A stretch of 64,000 nucleotides of DNA from Allolobophora icterica (lineage: Eukaryota; Annelida; Clitellata; Crassiclitellata; Lumbricidae): contig OY744609.1 of the NCBI GenBank assembly GCA_963556255.1, forward strand, positions 15,010,744 to 15,074,743, read 5' to 3'. The notes beneath the pieces were generated by a model that saw only the letters and a program-made list of their open reading frames with translations, ran no database searches and was not told the DNA's origin. Numbering within the stretch: the stretch's first letter is position 1; the number at the start of each line of letters is the position of its first letter. The position numbers and the translations under genes were made by a program. Shown piece by piece: positions 44,963 to 55,600 of this stretch.

Positions 44963-46134
44963 GTTTATGGAGACGCAAGACAATAACAAGAACAGACTTC
45001 AGAGACTTTGCCAAGAGAAGAGAATCGCCTTTAATAGAATCTTCGTTCTACCTACACTTAACCAGGAATCAACAGAAAATTCATTACATAGATGACAGGC
45101 AGGTACGGAACAGGAAGACCAACGAATAATTATTTGGCTATAATTAACTCGGGCTAGTGAAGGGGAGGCAAAACAAGGCCGGTGTGGTGTCAGATCGGTT
45201 TCCGGGCAAAGACGTTTCATCATCACTCATTTTTGTCACCAATACTAGTTCAGAGACAGCCACAGTATGGTGTTTGAGAGACTTTGTCTGAGCCCTGGCA
45301 TATATAATATGCATATTATATATAAATATATGCATACATATACATGAGAGAGAGACATGAGAGGGAAAGAGGCTGAGAGGGAGAGAGAGACACACATAGG
45401 GAGACGAAGAGACACAGACAGACATACAGACAGACAGACAGACATGAGAGAGTGAGTTGTATAAAGCAAGGAATCAGTAGCCAGAAGATTTAGCAAGACT
45501 ACCAATCTAGCACCCTCCACTGTATTTGCTACAGCTGGCATAAATTGTTAAAGACATTAAGTGTTGTAGTTGCGTCTGTGACAACTGTGCGATGAATAAA
45601 CGAAAATTGATTGATTGACTGGTTGATTGGGTTAGTTCGAAATTGAGTGTGTGAGTGAGTGAGAGACAGACAGACATAGAGAATTATGAGAGAGAGTGAG
45701 AGACACACATAGGGAGACGAAGAGACACAGACAGACCACATAAACCACAACAGAGAGAAACAGACAGAGAGATCATTGATCGAAGCAATCAAGTAAACCT
45801 GAATACGCGGCAGCAGCAAGCACAACAGTTTTACCAACTGCTTCAATTGTCATCACACCTGATATCGTAGACTCTTTTACACGCCCTACAGGGAAAACAA
45901 CAAGGTGCTAATGACAACCCACTGACCGTCAGTCGTCTGCCTGCTAAATTATAAACGGTTCTTTCGGATCAAACAATAAACAAATCGCTGAATCCATCAA
46001 AGAACTTGAAATCCAATCAACAACAGATCAACAATAAGATAAAGAAATCTACAACCAGTAAACCAGCAATCTACCAATCAACACTGTATAACCAGGCATA
46101 CACCCAATACAGCAAAGCCAGCACAGCTTATGAA

Positions 46135-46315
46135 ATAATGACTTACCCAATAAACCAATGAATCACCCAATAAATCACCCAATAAATCACCCAACGAATC
46201 ACCTAATGAATCCTTCAATAAACCAATGAATCACCAAATAAACCAATGAATCACACAATGAATCACACAATGAACCAATAAATCACCCAATAAACCAATT
46301 AATCACACAATGAAT
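46135..46315. repeat. AATCACCCAATAAACCAATG tandem repeat
   Basis: Irregular units of 13 and 20 bp built on AATCACCCAATAAA. Confidence 0.8.
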
Positions 46316-47984
46316 AACAGTCGATGACAGATGGCTTCATCCCGATCGACATTGTTGCTGCTCACTACAGATTTCAATTGCTTTAAAATATCCCCACAAA
46401 AACGTTCATGATGCTTTTAAAAAGTGTTCTCTGCCTATGAAAGTCTCCGACTACTTCCTTAAGGGCTTCTTTAAAGAGGCTATCAATTTCTTTTCTTATT
46501 CAAAGCGAAACATTGGTGCTTCTGATAAAAGCTCAGACATGTACTGAATACATCACACAAGAGATACGTATGGATTTATAAAGCTATCAGCAATAACAGG
46601 TTTTGAAACGCTACCCCTCCACTGCAGCTATGTAAATCTCTAAGCACATTACGTTACATTACAGTTTAGAAACTGGATACAAAATAAAAACAAGACCACA
46701 GGAATTAGGAAGACCTTACCTACACACAACAAAAGCACTAGGTTTGGCAAATGACCGAAAAGAATTGAGATCATTTATTTGTACCAATCGATATGGGGAA
46801 GACCTAGGAAGAATTGAGACACTATTTGAGGTCCTTGGGGGGGTGTCATGGGATGAGACCAGAGGACTTATTGATGCATAGAGATGGAAGGAGACGCTGC
46901 ATTGACCAATGTGCAGACCGCAGCACGGGAAGGATTAAATAAGTACTAAGCAATCGCTGCCAAATGGCAGTTCCTAATGATGACAACGCCAACAGCAATG
47001 ATGATGATGATGACGACGACGACAATCAAAATAGTTTAGAAAATACAATCCACAGGTGTTTTCAGAGCTCAGTTGTTTTCGAAGCTCGGAACGTGGTAAG
47101 AGATATTTCTCAACTTACCTCACGCTGACTTCCTTTTGTCGGTCAAAACAGGAATGTTGACAACACTCGTGCAATACACCCATATTTAAATGCTGGCATG
47201 AGTTGAAATACTAAATCCATGCAAGCAATGGCTCTGTTATTGTGTGGTTGGATGTAACGACTTGCCTACTTTCAGACTAGCCTTCAGCATAAACACTTCA
47301 ATTTTACTATGTTCAAAACAGTAGTAATTTATTCCCATGAACAACACCTCATTATAATCCAATCTTGACAAAACCGGTGTGTTGAAGGGCGTTATAATTA
47401 TACTACTGGCCTCACTGCTAGAGTTTTATAATTGTTCTTGCCTTCCTACAGTTAATAATTCAAGAACTCCTCTACTGCCACTGTAGTAATGTTCAAGGTG
47501 TCATAATTGTGTCGCTACGAAGAACAAAAAACAAAGAACCAGCCAACTAACCGACCAAGTCCAAAAGTTTTTGTATCTAAACTGTTTCCACTTGTAGACT
47601 TGAGTAAAGTTTATGTTCTTCAGATCATAGCTTAAGATATATCTGTATATAAATCAGACATTCTAAAACTGTTTATAATATTGCATCTGTTTTTTTTGTT
47701 CTACTGATATTGTGCTATTGTTCTACTTTTCGCCACTATATGCATTGTTGGACATTGTAAAGTATGAGCGTTTATAAAAGACTACTTACTTACTTACTTA
47801 CTTAATCGAGATCGAAAGTCAACACAGATTCTGCAGGGCAAACGTTTGTAACAGAAATGCAGAATCTCTATTAAACTTTCGATCTTGATTTAAAAATTGG
47901 GACTTGGTCACTTGGTAGGCTGGGTCTTTGTTTTCTCTCTTGGCTTTTGGCATGCACACCAAAAAAATCTAAAATGTAAACGTT
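46316..47984. other. No recognised gene
   Basis: About 1.7 kb of mixed sequence. ACTTACTTACTTACTTA lies at 47783-47802. The stretch 46680-46960 (GGAATTAGGAAGACC, GAATTGAGACACTATTTGAG) looks repeat-like but could not be assigned. Confidence 0.4.
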
Positions 47985-48155
47985 TTTGTATGGCGACCGT
48001 TTTCGTTCAACGACCATTTTTGAATAGCGCCTTTAAAAATCCCAAACCCTGCTCATTTTTCAATGAATAATTGATCATGCAAGATCCTTTACCAATTCTG
48101 CCCGGTTGAATTAGCGCCAGCACTTTAAAAGTTCCTCATGTACCGCCCGTGCTAG
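47985..48155 (-). mobile_element. SINE-like repeat family C, longer copy
   Basis: On the minus strand: GGGCGGTACATGAGGAACTT, AAAGGATCTTGCATGATCAA, TTATTCATTGAAAAATGAGC, AGGGTTTGGG, then GGCGCTATTCAAAAATGG as the 3' end. It aligns along its length with 61975-62125. Confidence 0.65.
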
Positions 48156-48182
48156 CCAGATTTAAATCTATGGAGAGAGACG

Positions 48183-48400
48183 AAGAGCAGTCCCTTAAGC
48201 TAGCCCTGAGGCAGCCATGGCTATGAAGTGTTATCGACTTCATTTTCTAAGCCTCGGTGTATAAGGGCGGGTGGCCAGTCCCCTCCCTTGCCGTCTCATC
48301 TTCCGACCAACAGTGTATCGTCAGTGTACTCATTACAGCTGAATTGGCTAGGGGGTGCAGATGGAGCAGAATTTCAACCCAAATTTTCTTACATGCTATA
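48183..48400 (-). mobile_element. SINE family A, near-complete copy
   Basis: AGCAGTCCCTTAAGCTAGCC, TATCGACTTCATTTTCTAAG, TTGCCGTCTCATCTTCCGAC, GGTGCAGATGGAGCAGAATT. The tRNA-like head is missing. Confidence 0.85.
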
Positions 48401-48464
48401 ATCAGTGTAGCTATCTGGGCTAGCAAGAGCTGTCCTGGTCTTGGTTACAGCGAGTAGTTTAAGA

Positions 48465-48791
48465 CAGAGGCGCATTTACACGTAGGCTCATTAGGCGCAC
48501 GCCTAGGGCCCCCAAATCTCGGAGGGACCCCAAACGAATAAAAATATTATTTTCATATATAAAAAATAATAACATTAAACCAAATAATTTCACATTCCTT
48601 GAAACAGTTTCTATAAGTAATCATAATTACAGTGTCAATAACACTCACAAAAAGTTTTCAAGGTCAACTTCGTGGGTTTTGCATACGATAGGCTAATCAC
48701 CACCGGAGTCTCAGACTCTCAGTCTACACGTTCAGAAGGGCCCCCAGAAATGCTTGCGCCTAGGGCCCCTTTTTCTTTAAACGCGCCTCTG
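48465..48791. mobile_element. hAT-type MITE, 327 bp
   Basis: Ends CAGAGGCGC (48465) and GCGCCTCTG (to 48791) are inverted and flanked by a perfect 8-bp duplication GTTTAAGA (48457-48464 and 48792-48799). Inside, GCGCACGCCTAGGGCCCC near the left and TTGCGCCTAGGGCCCC near the right are further shared motifs of the CAG..GCC hAT MITE group. No coding capacity. Confidence 0.9.
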
Positions 48792-48799
48792 GTTTAAGA

Positions 48800-49616
48800 C
48801 AGGTCGAGTTGAGAAATCCTAACCAGATAGCATAGGAATAGAACAGTGACTGACTGAACCTTGCAGACAATTATTTGCTCAGTGGATCATTAAGTCAGTT
48901 GAGTCATTTCTACCTAGAAGATGACAGTGTAGGCGCAAAGTTAAAAATTTGCATAAAAAATGACTTTGGCTTCACTGAAGAAGTTCAGAGCAGTCAACAG
49001 GCTGAAATTATTTACTAAAATAAATATTTTATGGTTTGACAGGTGTTAAATCGAAACAAGGTGTCGCTTAAAAATAAGCCATTTAAAATGTGCATTTTAT
49101 GCTGAATTGGCATCTAACAAAAATTGTAATAAAAATCCCACCGTAGGTGCATCTTTTAGTACATACACTGCTGTTTCACCTCAGCTTAAGCCTTGCTACT
49201 AATGTTAAAAATCACTATGACCGGCTACAAGACGCAAGACAAACAAATTCATAGAAAATGACGGGTGGCTGAGGATGTCCTAAATGACTCTGCCCCAAAC
49301 AGAGGGCAGCTAAACAATGTTATCATACAGCAACAGAACAAAACCAGTTAAATAGGTGTAAATCCAGTAACAGACCTCTCTCACCCAGATTTCCTAAGAA
49401 GCACGAACACGAACAATTTACAATATAAAAGCAAGCAACATCGCGAGGCAACTATAGTCAGTTTAACAGAAATTGGAAACACAAGATAAACAGGCACAGT
49501 GAGTAAAAAGGCAGGACGTACATGCAAAAAGAACAGTTCTTGAGGTCATAGACGACCCATAAATGCAGATTTATATGAAGAATGCCGGCAAATGTTAGTT
49601 TCGACATAAAACTAGA
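48800..49616. other. Host flank of the retrotransposon, no recognised gene
   Basis: Mixed sequence. The segment 49458-49620 supplies the last ~54 codons of the chimeric frame entering from the 3' LTR. Confidence 0.4.
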
Positions 49617-50183
49617 TAATTGTGACGTTCGTCGCTCGAGATCAACTAACCCTTCATCAGACGTGGTACCAATTTGTGTCGGTCTTACCCGAGACGCTGC
49701 TTCGTCGTCGGGCTGGGTTCGGCTCCAGCCAACCGACCTTCTGGAGTCGCCCGGGTCACTATCCTGTCTACTTCTGCTGTAGACGAGCGGTTCCCTGTCT
49801 CCGCTCTCAGTGCCCATTCCTCCAAGAGGAGGTTCCGAGGGTATCGCTTGTTTGCGAACAGTGTCGCTGTCAAGCTCCATCTCACTTTCGGACTCTGCCA
49901 CTGCCGCGGTCGCCGGGTGGGCAACGTCCTCGTCCTCAGGATGGCCGTCCTTTAGAACAGGGTTCGCTCTCTTGCCGGCAGGAGTCCTCAGCTTCCTGTG
50001 AGATCTCTTAGTCAAAGACTTCCTCTTTTTCTCCACCTTAACCGAACCCTCACGTACCATTCTGCATCTCATGACTCTCGAGTTATCGTCAATAGGGGAA
50101 AACTCTGAACGTTCTCTTGTCCGAGAGGACAAGGTGTACATCTGACGAGTCGTCACGTCGTGCCGTCTCAAACACGCGAACAT
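49458..50183 (-). pseudogene. Gag N-terminal frame in the 3' LTR running into host DNA (241 codons)
   Basis: Codons 1 to about 187 are the same as the start of the gag-pol frame because both lie in the LTR. Past the LTR end (49621) the frame continues for about 54 codons of host sequence to a stop at 49458, adding a hydrophobic, Cys-rich tail (INLHLWVVYDL, FYSLCLFILCFQFLLN). If the 3' LTR promotes transcription outward, a chimeric protein with a possible membrane-anchoring tail could be made; nothing in the sequence shows that it is. It is most simply an accidental partial copy. Confidence 0.6.
49617..49620. other. Target-site duplication, left copy (TAAT)
   Basis: TAAT directly left of the LTR, matched by TAAT at 61338-61341 directly right of the other LTR. 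The next bases outward differ (A and G), so the duplication is 4 bp. Confidence 0.85.
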
Positions 50184-51803
50184 CTTGCGATAATATATAC
50201 ACGTGTAATATTAACGCGGTATACTGGTCTCACGACACTCTCTTCTGATAGGACAGGTTCTAGGTCTAAAACCTCCCTAACCGCACGCAGAACTGGGTTC
50301 CGACCGGCGCACGAGGTGGGCCCTACTTCGCACTTCGGTCAGTTCTCGGGACTACGTGTTTCGATCACCAAGTTATTTGCTCTGAATAACGATTGGCTTG
50401 AATACAAGATTTTCCTGACTCTATCGTTTTCCTGGTCTTACCGCACTGTAATCAGTTGTCGGGCGGTCTTTTCCCGTACTGCGGTCTTTCGGTAACAGTG
50501 GTCTTTCCCAGTAACTATTTTTAGTTACCGGGCGATGGAGCCCCTCCAACGCTCCACCGGCGTGTCAGCCATCCAAGTGTCACAATCCAAATGTAACGCC
50601 GACCCCGTAAGGTTACCAGAATGTCCTGAATTTTGTTCCCAAGAATTTCCGAATTTTGGTTCCCTAACGAGGGTCACGCTTACTCTCACAGGTAACCGGA
50701 CAAGCTCCGATCCTGTCTGTCGCCAAATTTACCCTTATTATCGTTTTTGTACTAAATCGGATTTTTCAGGTATCCCGACGGTCACTTCACCGAGTGCCGA
50801 AGTCGCGTAAAACTCTCCCAGCCGAGGACGCCGAAGTCGCGTAAAATCCTCCCGGCCGAGTACGCCGAAAGTGCGTAGAACTTCCCTTGTGTCGAGTACG
50901 CCGAAATCGCGTAAAACTCGCCTCAGTGGGTAAAACCAAACACTGTCGGATCTTGGAGTTCTTCGAACTCCAAGAGGGATTTCCTTGCCCGACGCCAAAT
51001 TTACTCTTGGTTTCAAGGATTTCAGAATTCCAGAAAATGGCTACCTTAAGAAGGTCACCTTTACTCTCATGGGTTACCGGACAAGCTCCGATCGCGGAGT
51101 TCTTCAAAACCCAAGAGGGACTTTCCTGCCCGTCGCCAAATTCACCCTGGTTTTCGATCTCACACTGAATTGGTTTTCCTGTGTATCAACGGTATCCTTC
51201 CCCGAGTATTACTCAGCCGTAGATTTCCCACGATCGGGATCTAGCCCGCTTCGCGATCAACTGAGGGATCGGCGCTGTCGGCCCGTCTCCCAACAGTGAA
51301 CTTCTTTAGCTGTACTCGGGATCGCCTGATTATATTATTCGAACGCCCCTTTCGTCCGTAAATATATTTGTACTAACCGGAAACTCGAACTCTGACTCTG
51401 TCGTAACCAAAATCACTCGCCTACCACACTGAGTGCAGTATATTTGAATCGGTAACTGAGTCGCTAACCAACAACGCTGTTTCACAGTATTGCTATGTAT
51501 GAAGAGTCGAACCAACTCTTCACGTATAAAGCAGCACACCGTGAGGCAGGCTCTATGCATCCCAAATTAACGCGTCTGCTCGCTATGCGCTGGCTTTACA
51601 CCGTCGATCGGGCTTCCCTATCACGGTCGTTACCGGACAGTCGCCTATTGAAATTAAATAAAAATTAAATGATCGATGCTGGGTCTTCGCATGAAAAATT
51701 AAGAGAAACGATGCTGTTCCCTTCGCATGTAAACTGAAAGAAAACGATGCTATTCGCATAAAATAAATCTTCCCACTTACGCACTGTGGCCTTGACCGCC
51801 ACA
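49621..51803 (-). repeat. 3' LTR (2183 bp)
   Basis: Identical by inspection to 59155-61337, with a constant offset of 9534 bp from end to end (no indels). On the minus strand it starts TGTGGCGGTCAAGGCCACAG and ends GAGCGACGAACGTCACA. It has internal repeats: about three 38-39-bp units (GCCGAAGTCGCGTAAAA..) at 50795-50930 and a duplicated phrase GTTACCGGACAAGCTCCGAT at 50693 and 51073. Confidence 0.97.
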
Positions 51804-51816
51804 CTCTCCCCACCTT
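51804..51816 (-). promoter_or_regulatory. Polypurine tract (plus-strand DNA primer)
   Basis: On the minus strand AAGGTGGGGAGAG immediately precedes the TGTGGCGG start of the 3' LTR. It is purine-only apart from one T, in the position where LTR retrotransposons prime second-strand synthesis. Confidence 0.85.
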
Positions 51817-52652
51817 ACTTAGATGCGGAGCATCTCTGCCAAAATCGGGGACCTTAATCAAACGTGACAGGAACATCCCCAACCCAGATCCACTTAGAGA
51901 GCAAGGAACCAAATGCACCTTTGGTTATAGGGCGGTCTATCAACAATCTCGGCACCCCGCACGTACGCCAAACACGATGAGAACCGTGATAGCGACAGCC
52001 TTTTTAATGATGCTTTCGATCCGATCTCGGCACCCCGCACGTACGCCAAACACGATGAGAACCGTGATAGCGACAGCCTTTTTAATGATGCTTTCGATCC
52101 GAACCACCACCCTACTGGCAACCTGTCGTACCTGACAAATCGCCAACCTTAACAGGCCCTCTATCATGAACCTGAGCTCTACCGGACCCCAAGGGCCAGG
52201 AGAACTTAAGGAGAGAAAAGTCGCCCACTGTCTCCCGATCTGGTAACCATTGTCGATCAGTCACACCCGGTACCACTTCCAAATCGTGAAAGCAAAATAA
52301 TAGTACAAGTTATCATATTGTAGAACCAACGCAATGAAGCGTCCTAGTACTGGAATCTTTACTCGTTTCAGTACTAACCACTAATCCAATGTTTAACCGA
52401 AACATATCATCAAAAGGAAACTTAAACAGTCATTCACTGACAATCTGTCAAACCAACGCAATTAAGCGTTGCTGGTAGCACCGGTACGGTATGCTCCCAG
52501 ATACCGCTCAAAAGAAATACTCTCATCAAAAGGGCAACTGAAACATGTGTCTCCAATAGTCAATGAAACCAACGCAATTAAGCGTTTATCTAGTTGGTCC
52601 TAGATACACGTCTGCTTCAGAAGGTCACTAACAAGGACTTCTACAGTCGTAG
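51817..52652 (-). other. 3' untranslated region of the retrotransposon with tandem repeats
   Basis: Between the pol stop and the polypurine tract. A 78-bp unit (ATCTCGGCACCCCGCACGTA.. to ..GCTTTCGATCCG) occurs twice in direct tandem (51946-52101) without visible differences. Further on, AACCAACGCAAT(G/T)AAGCGT occurs three times (52324, 52451, 52566) with partly conserved surroundings (CATCAAAAGG..AACT.AAACA). No env-like frame. Confidence 0.8.
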
Positions 52653-55600
52653 TCATCCATCCAAGCGAGGTCTTCGTCGCTTCCGTCGTCCAGGTGGCAA
52701 TTCTGGATCAGCGGTCTCGTCTGGATTTTCTGAAGGTTCCTCTGGTTCATGTTCTGCATTAGAATCTTGAGCCAGGACTGGCCAGTCTACTGTAGGTAAC
52801 TCAAGATTTCTGTCCCTCTCCGGTAACCAGGTACTCGGAGGTTTACCGTAAAACGGCTTCAATTTATCCACGTGCACAACCATTAGCGTGGATTTCGGAT
52901 TCTTCTGAATCCGGTACAGATACGGACTGAGCACTTGAATAACCAAGAATGGGCCGGTGTAATAGCGAGCCCATTTTGTCTTCCTTTCGCTCCTTAGCCG
53001 AGGGTAGTAATAGTAAACCCAATCTCCTTGAGCGAACTTGCTAGGTCTCACTCTCAAATCGTAGGCTTTTTTCCTTCTTTCTGCTACTCTCTTTAACTGT
53101 TCTCGTACAAGCCGATACGATCGTTCCATTTTCTCTTTCTGTTTCTCCACGTACTCTTCCATGTCACTGTAAGACGGTCTCTCGAACTCTGTAACTTGGG
53201 CTAGAATCAAGTCTAATGGCGTATGGTTCTCTCTTCCCAGGAACAGGAAATTAGGTGTCCGTTGGGTCGCTTCATGTTCAGTACCTCGATATGCCGCCAT
53301 TACATATGGTACGTGAACATCCCAATCCTTTTGTCGTTCCGACACTACCTTTCCGATCAACATGTTCAGTGTTCTGTGGAACCTTTCGATCATTCCGTTA
53401 CCAGAGGGTCGATATGGAGTTGTACGTACTTTGTCAATCTCCATGCGTTTACACAGCTCTTTGAATAACTTCGACTCAAAACACGGTCCCTGATCCGTCA
53501 GGATCTGGCGTGGCATACCAAACCTCGAGAACACGTGTACCATAAGCGATTCTGCCACAGTAACGGCCTCTTGGTTTCTGATAGGCAGAGCTTCAGCCCA
53601 TCTCGAGAAGTAATCTATCGCTGTCAGTATGTATTTGTTGCCTTTACTTGATACAGGATGCGGACCAGTTATATCAATTCCGAATCTCTCCATTGGTTCA
53701 CCGACCACAGGAGTCTGCATGTAACCCTGTCTTGGAGGTTTCTCCCTTCGATAACGAGCACAGCGATCGCACCTTTGGCAGAACCGTCTAACATCGTCCT
53801 TCCAACTCGGCCAATACGCCCGGCGTTGCAACTGAGTTAAACTCTTCCGAATCCCGAAATGTCCTCCGGCAAAGCTTGCGTGTGTTAACTGAAGCATCTC
53901 TTGCCGTAGAGATAAGGGCACAACTAACTGAGATCGCTCAGCTTTTCCTGTGTTACCCTGAATCCAGCCCCTGTGTAACACTCCTTGCAGGACTTCCAGC
54001 TGATTCCAGTTGCTCACCAACACTTTCACCTCTCCGTTAGCAGGTGATAGTTCTGCCTGTGTTGGATGATGCTTCGACTCCTTCCAATCAAGGACCGTAC
54101 CAATATTGTAATCGCTCTGCTGTTCTCTTCGAAGAAACTCCTTTGTCCAACGGATTTCCTGGCCTGTATCTTCACTGGTAACCTCGGAGCGCGTTACTTC
54201 TCCGATCGGACGTGCCCACATCACGTCTTCATTCGTAACTCTCATGGTAACCACTTTAGGTTGTTCCTCACCCGGACCTCTAGACATCGCGTCTGCGTTA
54301 CCGTGTTTTGCTCCCGGTCTGTGACATATCTCCATGTCAAACTCCTCTATCATCTCTAACCAACGAGCCTGTTGGCCAATCGGTTCCGGTGTTCTGCGTA
54401 ACCACTGAAGTGCGGAGTGGTCTGTTCTGAGTAGGAATTTACTACCCAGTAAGTACTGACGAAACTCTTTCAAGAAATACACCACAGCTAACAACTCTCG
54501 CCTGGTAACGTTATAGTTCCGTTCCGCCGTCGACAAGAGCCGACTCGCGTAACAAATCACTGTCTCTTCTCCTTCTTGTACTTGCGATAACACCGCTCCA
54601 ATGGCGTATGCCGAGGCATCCGTATCTAGGATGTACTGGCCCTCGTCGTTCGGTAACCCAAGTATAGGTGCGGAAACCAACTTTCGTTTAAGTTCTTCGA
54701 AAGCTCCCTGACATTCGTCAGTCCAATGGAACGGTACATTTTTCCTGGTCAGAAAATGAAGTGGTTGAGCTACCACCGCGAAATCATGTATGAAACGTCG
54801 GTAATAGGAGCAAAGACCAACGAAGGATCTGACTTGCCTCAAGTTCCGAGGAGCAGACCATTCTTCTACGGCCTTGATCTTGCTCGGATCCGTCGCGACC
54901 CCTTCTTCACTCAAAACGTGACCAAGAAACAATACTCTCTGTTGTAACAGGTAACATTTGGATGGTTTCAGCTTGAGATTATACTCTTGTAATCTCCTGA
55001 AAATCATCTCTAGACGTTGCATGTGCGTCTCTACGTCCCTCGAGAACACAATTATGTCATCCAAGTAAACCAGACAGATGTCATAGTTTAGCCCTGTCAA
55101 GACTAAGTTCATTAGTCGACAAAACGAGGCCGGACTATTGCACAATCCGAAAGGTAACACTTTGAATTGGAAGCTGCCCCTTCTCGTAACGAACCCGGTC
55201 TTGTGTTTGTCTCTTGGGTGCAAGGCCATCTGGTGATAACCTGCTCTCAAATCGAACGTACTGTACCATCTGGCGCCACCCAGGGTATCTAAACTCTCGC
55301 GGATAAGGGGTAACGGATGAGCATCTTTCCGTGTCTTCAGGTTCAGTTGCCTGTAATCGATACAGAACCGCATACTGCCATCCTTTTTCTTAACCATTAC
55401 GACATTGGATGCCCATTCCGATATCGAAGGTTCAATGATTCCTTGTCTCAACATGTCTTCTACCTGACGATCAACTTCCGGTAACATGGAAAGCGGTTGA
55501 CGTCTCAAAGGTTGCCGAACTGGTTTCTCCTGTCCCGTATCGATCTCGTGTTGGATCACCGAAGTGAATCCGTTATCACTTTCGTTAAGGGAAAACGTTG

